This document shows, piece by piece, positions 1-5,845 of a DNA stretch of 9,299 nucleotides; within the stretch, counting starts at the first letter, position 1, and each line of letters begins with the position of its first letter. This stretch comes from an uncultured Eubacteriales bacterium. Lineage in GTDB: Bacteria > Bacillota > Clostridia > Oscillospirales > CAG-272. Below the pieces are notes generated by a model. That model was not told the DNA's origin. It was given only the letters and a program-made list of their open reading frames with translations, and searched no databases. The DNA lies in assembly GCA_934503195.1 (NCBI GenBank), contig CAKSVM010000109.1, positions 1 through 9,299 of the forward strand, given 5' to 3'. The position numbers and the translations under genes are program-made.

Positions 1-117
1 TCCGCGCGCCTCGGGCATTCGGACATCGAGACGACAAACATCTATCTCCACGCGTTGGAGAATGTCGACCGGCTCGCGGCAGGCACATTTGACCGGGTAT
101 TCAAAACTGAGAAATAA
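1..117 (+). CDS. Tyrosine recombinase/integrase, C-terminal end (5' part outside window)
   Basis: Frame 1 is open from the first base to a TAA at 115-117 and encodes the last 38 residues of a protein. It starts SARLGHSDIETTNIYLHALE, which is the C-terminal signature of phage-integrase/Xer-type tyrosine recombinases. The LGH histidine (residue 6 here, bases 16-18) belongs to the active site, and the IYLHA tyrosine (residue 15, bases 43-45) is the DNA-cleaving nucleophile. Such enzymes join and resolve DNA strands in the cytoplasm, for chromosome-dimer resolution or for mobile-element integration. The fragment is too short to say which. A hairpin terminator follows 8 bases after the stop, so this is a normal gene end and not a truncation. 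Confidence 0.85.
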   Translation, partial: SARLGHSDIETTNIYLHALENVDRLAAGTFDRVFKTEK

Positions 118-124
118 ACAGCGG

Positions 125-157
125 AGCGGCACTGACAGTTGTCGGTGCCGCTTTTTT
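125..157 (+). terminator. Rho-independent terminator of the recombinase gene
   Basis: AGCGGCACTGAC (125-136) pairs with GTCGGTGCCGCT (141-152), a 12-bp stem with one T-G wobble and an AGTT loop, followed by a run of T to 157. It lies just after the recombinase stop codon on the same strand. Confidence 0.9.
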
Positions 158-296
158 CAAATATTCAAGCGTGATCTCACTCAAAAAGCGTCTGAGACCG
201 CGTTTTTTTTTATTTTTTCAAAAATATTTTTCGAAAACCCCCGAAATATACCTCTCAAAACGCCCCAAAAAATTATATAGGTGAGGAGCAAAGATC
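158..296. other. AT-rich gene-free spacer
   Basis: No convincing gene is present. The stretch has long T and A runs (about 196-240), much richer in AT than the flanking genes. Open frames crossing it are short, low-complexity and lack ribosome binding sites. A weak GCG/CGC stem flanked by A and T runs near 184-213 could act as a second, possibly bidirectional, terminator, but the pairing is short. Confidence 0.4.
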
Positions 297-460
297 CCGG
301 GCGGTTCTGACACGCGATGACAGGCAATGGGTATAATGATACTTCCTTCCAGCCATAGTTCGGGCGTTGAAGCGGTTCAGAACCGCGAGCCGTCGCAAGC
401 ATTGGGGAAGGCTCTGCGAAAGATTGGGGCTGCGATGCCCATGAGAGCGGTTATGCTGAC
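297..460 (+). other. Gene-free stretch with alternative pairings; candidate small RNA or leader
   Basis: GCGGTTCTGA (301-310) is the perfect 10-base complement of TCAGAACCGC (377-386). The second strand can instead form a local hairpin with GCGGTT at 372-377 (loop CAG), so the two folds exclude each other. A third GCGGTT lies at 447-452. GAGCC (387-391) pairs with GGCTC (410-414), and GGGC (427-430) pairs with GCCC (437-440). ATTGGGG is repeated at 401-407 and 423-429. A TATAAT at 332-337 has only a weak -35 (CTGACA, 307-312, 19-bp spacer). I recognise no known RNA family. The minus-strand open frames here have no recognisable protein motif or ribosome binding site. Confidence 0.3.
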
Positions 461-516
461 CGTTCGTCTGTCGGAAATACATACCTGATTTGTCCGGAAA
501 ATGCGCATCGGATTGC

Positions 517-534
517 CGGAATGAATATATTCCG
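517..534. promoter_or_regulatory. Palindromic operator candidate next to the pnuC-unit promoter
   Basis: CGGAAT and ATTCCG form a perfect 6-base inverted repeat around a 6-base centre (GAATAT), ending 2 bases before the -35 box at 537. The position suits a dimeric regulator that activates or represses this promoter. The cognate protein is not identifiable. Confidence 0.45.
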
Positions 535-536
535 AC

Positions 537-565
537 TTTACAGAAGCGGGAAAATATGCTATAAT
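537..565 (+). promoter_or_regulatory. SigmaA-type promoter of the pnuC-SBP-sialidase unit
   Basis: TTTACA (537-542), a 17-bp spacer and TATAAT (560-565), with an extended -10 TG at 557-558. The expected start near 572 leaves a leader of less than 20 bases before the ATG at 589, so no riboswitch fits between this promoter and the gene. Confidence 0.85.
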
Positions 566-588
566 GTTCACATAAAAAGGAGATGTCT

Positions 589-1281
589 ATGGAAAAAAAG
601 CAGAAAACGATCTCACCGGGAATGCTTGTCATCATGGGCGTGACCGCGATACTCATCACGGCGGCGGGGATAATCTATAAGCAGTCGCCGCTCCGGATGA
701 TACCGCTCTACGTGTCGCTCGTGATCGCGCTGATGCAGTCGGGAGTGAGCCGCTACGCGCCGCTTATCGGAAGCGTGAACGCGATTCTCTACGCGGCGGT
801 CTACGGGTATTACCGGCTCTACGCGTCTATGGCCTACGCTGCGCTGGTTTCCTGTCCATTGCAGGTTGTGACCTTCATAAACTGGAGCCGGAAGCCGTGG
901 AAGGGTTCAACGATTCTCAAGAAACTGACAAATCGTCAGCGGATTCTAGTTTTCACGGGATCGGCGGTGCTCTGGGCGGTCGTCGTCTTCGCGCTCGGGA
1001 AGACCGGATCCGAGCATCGGATTCTCGACACGACGTCGACGATCCTCGGAATCCTCGCGACGATTCTGACAATGCTTTCGTACATCGAGTACACAGTCGT
1101 GATGCTCGCGGGGCAGGTATGCGGCATATGTCTGTATGTCTCGATGCTCGAAAAGAACCCGGAACAGCTGACCTATCTGATCTATTCGGTATACGCGATG
1201 GTCTGCACGACGGCGGCGTTCATAAGAACGCGTGAGATCTACAAAGTCCAACAAAAATCAAAAACCGAAAAGGAGAACTGA
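589..1281 (+). CDS. pnuC: PnuC-family membrane transporter (nicotinamide riboside or other vitamin/nucleoside)
   Basis: A 230-residue membrane protein with seven to eight hydrophobic segments (about 11-30, 36-51, 58-75, 79-96, 118-137, 150-166, 169-187, 193-212). PnuC features are the Pro-Leu-Gln then FINWSRKPW block (residues 90-104, matching the family's P-x-Q...NW..KP) and an Asp-Thr-Thr segment (147-149) before the sixth helix. PnuC-type carriers move vitamin precursors across the membrane by facilitated diffusion, trapped by phosphorylation inside. Relatives transport thiamine, riboflavin or deoxynucleosides, so the substrate is not assigned. I place the start at 589: AGGAG (578-582) lies 6 bases before it, whereas an ATG at 583 would directly abut the ribosome binding site. 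The gene leads the unit, and its stop is one base before the next start. No kinase or NAD gene is adjacent. Confidence 0.7.
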   Translation: MEKKQKTISPGMLVIMGVTAILITAAGIIYKQSPLRMIPLYVSLVIALMQSGVSRYAPLIGSVNAILYAAVYGYYRLYASMAYAALVSCPLQVVTFINWSRKPWKGSTILKKLTNRQRILVFTGSAVLWAVVVFALGKTGSEHRILDTTSTILGILATILTMLSYIEYTVVMLAGQVCGICLYVSMLEKNPEQLTYLIYSVYAMVCTTAAFIRTREIYKVQQKSKTEKEN

Positions 1282-1282
1282 C

Positions 1283-2758
1283 ATGAAAAAAGAGAACACG
1301 GCAAAGCTGCTTGTAATGCTGCTTTTAGCAACACAGATCCTCGCTTCCTGCGGTGACGGAAAGGATCCGGTTGAAACAACAGCAAACGGAGTCACAGACA
1401 GCACTGACACCACGACCGGACAGACCGCGAAGGATCCGAACGACGACGATCTGCCCGAGGGACTCAGCTTCGGCGGGAAAGAATACCGCGTGCTGACCTA
1501 CAAGGACGGAAATCTGCCGACGACAAACACCGCGTGGCCGAACTATATCGAGGTTGAATCCGAAACAGGCGACCTTGTAAACGACGCGGCTTACAAGCGC
1601 AATCGTGAGGTCGAGGAAAGACTCGGCGTTACCATACGATGCAATGAGCTTTCGGACAATAACGTCACCGCGGCGGTACAGCGTTCGGTAATGGCACAGG
1701 ACGATTCGTTCGAACTGGCGATCTTCCACAGCGGTCCGCAGATGCTGGGACTTATCGGCGACGGTATGCTCCTTGACGTGAACACGACCGAGTATATCGA
1801 CCTCGCAAAGCCGTATTATTCAAAGGATATGGTCGACACATACCGTTTTGGCGAAAAAAACTACATTTTTGCCGGAAAATATCCCTATCCGCAGTTCGCG
1901 AGCGTTTATCTGCTCTTCAACAAGGAGCTTTTCGAAAACTACAAGCTGGAGGATCCGTATGATCTTGTGAAAAGCGGAAAATGGACGCTTGACAAGTTCG
2001 CTGAAATAATAAAAGGCAAATACAGTGACCTCAACGGAAACGGTGAACACGACATTGACGATATGTACGGAATGTCCGCGTTCGAAAGCGTTTACAACTA
2101 TCTTTATTTCAGCGCGGGCGGAAGACTCGTTTCGAACGGAAAGAACGGATTCACGTACGAAATGAATACCGACCGTTCGATTTCAATAATTGAAAAGCTG
2201 GTCGCGATCATTGACAGTGAAGACACCTACGCGGCAAACCCCGGCGACCTGAAGATCCGCTACAAGAATTTCACCGACGGACACTCTCTGTTCTGCCTTT
2301 ACACGTCGTCGTTCTACGCGCTTCGTGATATCGAGTTCGATTTCGGAATTCTTCCGCTTCCGAAGTTTGATGAAACGCAGGAAAGCTACATGACATATCA
2401 GGTCGGCGGAATCTGTGCGATGCCATCGACGGTATCTGACAACGCATTCGCGAGCGCGGTGACCGAAGCTCTCTTCTCGACTTCGGCGAAGCTAATGACC
2501 GAGCCTTTCATCCGGAAGTTCGTAGAGAACAAGCTTCTGCGCGACGAGGGTTCGCAGGAGATGTACCGCCTTCTCACTGAGACTGCGTCTTATGAGGTCA
2601 CAAGACTCATTGACCCGACAAACGGTGTCGCCAGCGATCTGAAGCCGATAGTGGATCTCATTGTCGCGCGCTCGACCGACGTTTCGTCAAGATGGGCGTC
2701 AATAAAGGATGTGGTGACGAAATCCTATGATGAGCTTTATGATCAGATGATGAAATGA
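1283..2758 (+). CDS. Extracellular solute-binding lipoprotein, ABC-type family 1
   Basis: A 491-residue protein with a lipoprotein signal: Lys-rich start, hydrophobic stretch 9-20 and lipobox Leu-Ala-Ser-Cys with Cys23 as the lipidated residue. A Thr/Asp-rich linker (about 30-56) follows, then the binding domain. Motifs usual in clostridial sugar-binding proteins of this family are the SGKWTLDKFAE helix (231-241) and an Asp/Asn-rich loop, DLNGNGEHDIDDMYG (249-263), resembling a calcium-binding EF-hand loop. The protein would sit on the outer face of the membrane and deliver an oligosaccharide or similar ligand to an ABC permease. An AAAGGAG (1269-1275) sits 7 bases before the ATG at 1283, so upstream in-frame starts overlapping pnuC are rejected. 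No permease or ATPase gene is in the window, so it is an orphan here. The ligand is unknown. Confidence 0.88.
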   Translation: MKKENTAKLLVMLLLATQILASCGDGKDPVETTANGVTDSTDTTTGQTAKDPNDDDLPEGLSFGGKEYRVLTYKDGNLPTTNTAWPNYIEVESETGDLVNDAAYKRNREVEERLGVTIRCNELSDNNVTAAVQRSVMAQDDSFELAIFHSGPQMLGLIGDGMLLDVNTTEYIDLAKPYYSKDMVDTYRFGEKNYIFAGKYPYPQFASVYLLFNKELFENYKLEDPYDLVKSGKWTLDKFAEIIKGKYSDLNGNGEHDIDDMYGMSAFESVYNYLYFSAGGRLVSNGKNGFTYEMNTDRSISIIEKLVAIIDSEDTYAANPGDLKIRYKNFTDGHSLFCLYTSSFYALRDIEFDFGILPLPKFDETQESYMTYQVGGICAMPSTVSDNAFASAVTEALFSTSAKLMTEPFIRKFVENKLLRDEGSQEMYRLLTETASYEVTRLIDPTNGVASDLKPIVDLIVARSTDVSSRWASIKDVVTKSYDELYDQMMK

Positions 2759-2768
2759 GGGAAAAGCA

Positions 2769-3815
2769 ATGATAAAAATGGTTTATGAAATTCTTCCGTC
2801 CTCAATGAACGGACGTAACAGCGAGGGCTGTTTCTTTGCCGGAACTGACGGAGAAATCCTCTTCGCCTACAGCCGCTACGCGAGCGCGGGAACCGCCGAC
2901 GATGATGTCTGCGACATCGCGCTCATCCGCTCGACCGACAACGGCGAGAGCTGGTCGGAACACGAAATAATCGCGCGCGCGTCGGATTTCGGCGTGAGGA
3001 ACATAATGTGCGCGTCGGCTCTCCCGCTCGCTGACGGAAGACTCTGCGTCTACTTCCTTATAAAGGAAAACGACGGCACGAGCTCGATCGGACGGACGGT
3101 TTCGTCCGACGGCGTGAATTTTGTCCCGGAACGCTGCCGCTGCGATTTCCCGAAGGCCTATTATGTTATCGAGAACGACCGCTTCGTGAGACTGTCTGAC
3201 GGCCGGGTCGCGACCGTCGCGGCAAGACACCTTGAACGCAACATCGGCGAGATTATGCCGCTTGTCTCGGACGACGACGGCGCAAGCTTCCACCACACCG
3301 GAGCTTATCTTAAGCTTTCGGGAACCTTCGGCGTCAGCCGCGGACTTGAGGAACCCGGAATTGTCGAGCTTGACCGCGGACTGATCTGGCTTTATATGCG
3401 CACGAGTCTGATGTATCAGTACCAGAGCTATTCGATTGACGGAATGCGGAGTTTCACGCCGCCTGAACCGTCGATCTTCACGTCGCCATGCAGTCCTATG
3501 AGCGTCAGACGCTTTTCCGACGGCTCGCTCATCGCGGCCTACAATCCGATTCCGAACTACAACGGCCGGTATGAACTCACCGGGGACATGAACGTGAACG
3601 CCGGACACTCGGGAAGAACCCCGCTCGTCCTCCGCGTCTCAAGGGACAACGGCCGGACGTGGGGAAAACCGATCGCGATCGAGACCGAGAAAAACCGTGA
3701 TTTCTGCTATCCGTCGCTCTTTGAGACTTCCGACGGCGCGGTTCTCTGCGCGTACCTCAGCATAAAGGATGAATATCATACGATGCGGATAATTAAGGTT
3801 TCAGGACTCATTTGA
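2769..3815 (+). CDS. Sialidase-like Asp-box (BNR) beta-propeller protein, cytoplasmic
   Basis: A 348-residue protein with five Asp-box-like turns: STDNGESW (55-62), a degenerate SSDGVNF (112-118), SDDDGASF (167-174), YSIDGMRSF (221-229) and SRDNGRTW (291-298). Their spacing fits a six-bladed propeller as in GH33 sialidases. An EEPGIVEL segment (194-201), WLYMRTS (207-213) and a CYPSLFE segment (313-319) resemble the regions that carry the catalytic Glu, an arginine of the triad and the Tyr nucleophile in GH33. The usual FRIP/YRIP motif near the N-terminus is absent, so sialic acid specificity is doubtful. There is no signal peptide, pointing to action on imported oligosaccharide. GAGGG (2757-2761) is 7 bases before the ATG, and the gene starts 10 bases after the binding-protein stop, in the same operon. 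The role as a glycoside hydrolase is inferred from fold and context. Confidence 0.75.
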   Translation: MIKMVYEILPSSMNGRNSEGCFFAGTDGEILFAYSRYASAGTADDDVCDIALIRSTDNGESWSEHEIIARASDFGVRNIMCASALPLADGRLCVYFLIKENDGTSSIGRTVSSDGVNFVPERCRCDFPKAYYVIENDRFVRLSDGRVATVAARHLERNIGEIMPLVSDDDGASFHHTGAYLKLSGTFGVSRGLEEPGIVELDRGLIWLYMRTSLMYQYQSYSIDGMRSFTPPEPSIFTSPCSPMSVRRFSDGSLIAAYNPIPNYNGRYELTGDMNVNAGHSGRTPLVLRVSRDNGRTWGKPIAIETEKNRDFCYPSLFETSDGAVLCAYLSIKDEYHTMRIIKVSGLI

Positions 3816-3826
3816 CAGGTTGGAAA

Positions 3827-3864
3827 ATCCGGTGCTATTGCGACAGCACCGGATGTTTTATTTT
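3827..3864 (+). terminator. Rho-independent terminator closing the pnuC-SBP-sialidase unit
   Basis: ATCCGGTGCT (3827-3836) and AGCACCGGAT (3845-3854) form a perfect 10-bp stem with an 8-base loop, followed by GTTTTATTTT. It begins 11 bases after the stop codon. A-rich sequence on the left side means it could also stop minus-strand transcripts. Confidence 0.92.
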
Positions 3865-3883
3865 CCGCAGCTTTCGAGATAAT

Positions 3884-3968
3884 AAGACATTTTTGTCTTC
3901 GCCACAGCTTCGTAAGCCGCATAATACGAAGCAAGATTATGGTCAGGCTTTGTGGCGGGTACAAACCC
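3884..3968. other. Multi-hairpin element in gene-free spacer (RNA or repeat, unidentified)
   Basis: The spacer 3865-4082 holds no convincing gene. It contains stacked perfect inverted repeats. AAGACA (3884-3889) pairs with TGTCTT (3894-3899). GCCACA (3901-3906) pairs with TGTGGC (3951-3956) and encloses GCTTCGTA (3907-3914) paired with TACGAAGC (3925-3932). GGGT (3957-3960) pairs with ACCC (3965-3968). This suggests a structured RNA or a dispersed palindromic element. A minus-strand open frame (3858-4142, alternative start, no ribosome binding site) covers it. Its stop lies directly before the terminator hairpin read from that strand, so a 3' gene fragment remains possible. I recognise neither protein nor RNA family. 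Confidence 0.4.
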
Positions 3969-4082
3969 GGATGAAACCCTTGAAGGTATTTCTTGTAATG
4001 ACTTACCGTGATAATGGATTCTATTATGAAATGCTTGTGCTTTATGCACAAAAATATTTTGGTGATTTGTTGAAAATGACAA

Positions 4083-4112
4083 TTGACAGATAATGGAGCT
4101 GTGTGGTATAAT
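4083..4112 (+). promoter_or_regulatory. Near-consensus sigmaA promoter of the lacI-isomerase-GH78 operon
   Basis: TTGACA (4083-4088), an 18-bp spacer and TATAAT (4107-4112), with an extended -10 TG at 4104-4105. Both hexamers match consensus exactly. The expected start near 4119 gives a leader of about 118 bases before the regulator's ATG. A promoter this strong in front of a LacI-type gene implies that it is held by repression. Confidence 0.9.
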
Positions 4113-4226
4113 TGTTTTAGAATATGATATTAAAAATTTCAATCGTTTTAACTAGCACAATCTCCTTGAAGAAGTGATTGCGTTGGCATAATAATGTAAG
4201 ACACCGAGTTTTTGAATCGTTTTAAC
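4110..4226 (+). promoter_or_regulatory. Phased direct repeats, candidate LacI-family operators
   Basis: AATCGTTTTAAC occurs perfectly at 4141-4152 and 4215-4226, 74 bases apart (about seven helical turns). A 9-of-12 variant, AATTGTTTTAGA, lies at 4110-4121, overlapping the -10 box and 31 bases (about three turns) upstream of the first perfect copy. Each has a small GTT-TT-AAC dyad. All three sit on one DNA face between the promoter and the ribosome binding site (GGAGG, 4228-4232), which suits autorepression with possible looping. The dyad is shorter than typical LacI operators, so the assignment is inferred from position and repetition. Confidence 0.5.
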
Positions 4227-4236
4227 CGGAGGTACG

Positions 4237-5229
4237 ATGGGTAAAAAATCAGTTACAATATGTGATATAGCGCGTCTCATAGATATGTCGGAGGCGACCG
4301 TCTCGCTTGCTCTCAACGGAAGTCCGCTCGTCAAGGACGAGACCCGCGAGCGGGTCAATCAGGCGGCGAAAGAACTTGGCTATGTCCCGAATCTCTACGC
4401 GAAGCGGCTGGTGTCGGGAAAAAGCGGTGTCGTCGGACTTGTCGTCCCCGACATCGAAAACATATATTATTCGTCATTTGTTAAATGCCTGTCCGACCGG
4501 ATGGCGCAGAGCGACTACTCACTCTCGATCTTCATCTCGTCCGGTTCGCCGGACAAGGAGGTGCGCGCGATACGCGATATGATCGCTTCGAGAGTCGAGG
4601 GCATCGTCTATGTCCCGTGCAATCGCCCGGCTGACCTCTCGGAGTCGCGAAAGCTCCTGTCAGCCGCCGCGATACCGACCGTCTGCGCGACGACATATGT
4701 AGATGGAATGAACTGCGTCTACTGCGATCTTCAGGGAGGAATGACGGATATAACGTCTCTGATCCTCGGCGACGCGCCTCAGAGAATCGTCTATATGACC
4801 GGCAGATCCGGCGTCTGGACGATCGACTGCCGCACCGAGGCGTTTATGAAAACAGCCACCGGAAAGGCCGACGCGGAAATTGTCGAGCTCCCGGAGATCG
4901 ATCACGCCTCGGCATTTGAGGCCGCGGGAAGACTGCTTGATGATCTGCCGGACGCGATTGTCTGCGTGAACGACTACGTCGCGCTCGGAGTTGTCAACCG
5001 CTTTATCTCAGCCGGGGTGAGTATCCCGGAAAGAGTCAGCGTCACCGGATTTGACGACTCGATATTCTCAGTCGCCTCGCCGATACCTTTGACAACCGTC
5101 CGTCAGGACATCGGCGAACTCGCCGGACGGACGGTTTCCGCGATACTGAAAATGATCGGCAGTGAGGAAAAAACGCTGGAAAATATCCGCATCCCGACCA
5201 CAATAGTAAAAAGAAAAACCACAAAATAA
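4237..5229 (+). CDS. LacI-family transcriptional regulator
   Basis: A 330-residue protein of normal family length. The N-terminus is a LacI helix-turn-helix (VTICDIARLIDMSEATVSLALNG, about 6-28), then the hinge helix (NLYAKRLVSGKSG, 52-64). A periplasmic-binding-protein-like core starts at GVVGLVVPDIEN (64-75), and the typical C-terminal VTGFDD segment and LTTVRQD segment are present. It binds operator DNA as a dimer or tetramer, with release controlled by a sugar or sugar phosphate. GGAGG (4228-4232) is 4 bases before the ATG. It is the first gene of its operon, 43 bases before the isomerase gene, so it probably controls its own synthesis and that of the isomerase and GH78. The inducer is not visible from sequence. 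A rhamnose-derived or related sugar is the contextual guess. Confidence 0.93.
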   Translation: MGKKSVTICDIARLIDMSEATVSLALNGSPLVKDETRERVNQAAKELGYVPNLYAKRLVSGKSGVVGLVVPDIENIYYSSFVKCLSDRMAQSDYSLSIFISSGSPDKEVRAIRDMIASRVEGIVYVPCNRPADLSESRKLLSAAAIPTVCATTYVDGMNCVYCDLQGGMTDITSLILGDAPQRIVYMTGRSGVWTIDCRTEAFMKTATGKADAEIVELPEIDHASAFEAAGRLLDDLPDAIVCVNDYVALGVVNRFISAGVSIPERVSVTGFDDSIFSVASPIPLTTVRQDIGELAGRTVSAILKMIGSEEKTLENIRIPTTIVKRKTTK

Positions 5230-5272
5230 CCGATTCACCGACCGTGAACGGATTAAATAAGGAGAAAACATC

Positions 5273-5845
5273 ATGAAAACCATTAAGAACAAGGAACTGT
5301 TGGTAGGAGCCGATTTCGCGGGATATCCGCTCAAGGAGGCCGTCGTCGCGCACCTTCGTAAGAAGGGCTGGAAGATCACCGATGTCGGCGTCAGAACCGA
5401 CTCCGACCCGAACGACACCGACCTCATGTTCCACCGCGTCGGACTCTGCGTCGGCTCGATGATCGCCGAGGGTGAGTTTGAGCGCGCGCTTGTCTTCTGC
5501 GGCACCGGAATGGGAATCCACATCGCGGCTTCGAAGTGCCCGCACGTCCACGCCGGAGTCGTCGAGAGCGTCCCGGCGGCTCTGAGAGCCATCACCGGAA
5601 ACGGCGTCAATGTACTCGCTATGGGAGCTTTCTACGTCGCTCCGCAGATGGGCTGCGACATTGCCGACGCGTATCTCGGAAACTCGCTCGGCAGCGGCTA
5701 CGAGTGGTGGCACAACTTCTATGAGTTCCACAAGCTCGCGATCGACGAGCTCGAGGCGTTTGACTATGAGGAGTACAAGAAGAACGGCTTCAGGGTAAAG
5801 CACCTCGGCGACTACGACCTGACTCTCGAGGAAAAGCCGGAATGA
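5273..5845 (+). CDS. RpiB/LacA/LacB-family sugar-phosphate isomerase
   Basis: A 190-residue protein. The nucleotide-fold start LLVGADFAGYPLKE (9-22) and CGTGMGIHIAASK (76-88) identify the family. The Cys76 position matches the catalytic base of RpiB (Cys66 in E. coli), with Thr78 in the anion hole. GNGVNVLAMG (109-118) aligns with the HNDANVL.LG strand. Members interconvert aldose and ketose phosphates in the cytoplasm. Two conserved histidines are changed: the DHAG His is Phe15, and the His before Asn-Asp-Ala (E. coli His99, sugar ring opening) aligns with Gly109. The protein is also about 40 residues longer than RpiB at the C-terminus. So ribose 5-phosphate is unlikely as the true substrate, and a different pentose, tetrose or deoxyhexose phosphate is inferred. 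AAGGAG (5259-5264) lies 8 bases before the ATG. The last codons overlap the GH78 start. Confidence 0.85.
   Translation: MKTIKNKELLVGADFAGYPLKEAVVAHLRKKGWKITDVGVRTDSDPNDTDLMFHRVGLCVGSMIAEGEFERALVFCGTGMGIHIAASKCPHVHAGVVESVPAALRAITGNGVNVLAMGAFYVAPQMGCDIADAYLGNSLGSGYEWWHNFYEFHKLAIDELEAFDYEEYKKNGFRVKHLGDYDLTLEEKPE

Noticed and set aside
297..588. NAD-type riboswitch ahead of pnuC
   Set aside because: The promoter at 537-565 leaves under 20 bases of leader, and I could not match the upstream sequence to any riboswitch I know.
273..659. Minus-strand open frame across the spacer and the start of pnuC
   Set aside because: It overlaps the promoter and the first codons of pnuC, has no recognisable motif and no good ribosome binding site.
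2802..3608. Minus-strand open frame of 268 codons opposite the sialidase-like gene
   Set aside because: The plus strand carries five Asp-box-like motifs, a ribosome binding site and operon spacing, so the minus frame is a shadow.
5042..5803. Long minus-strand open frame (253 codons) opposite the lacI end and isomerase
   Set aside because: It lies antisense to two genes with clear family motifs, has an Arg/Val/Glu-rich composition typical of antisense frames in GC-rich genes, and no ribosome binding site.
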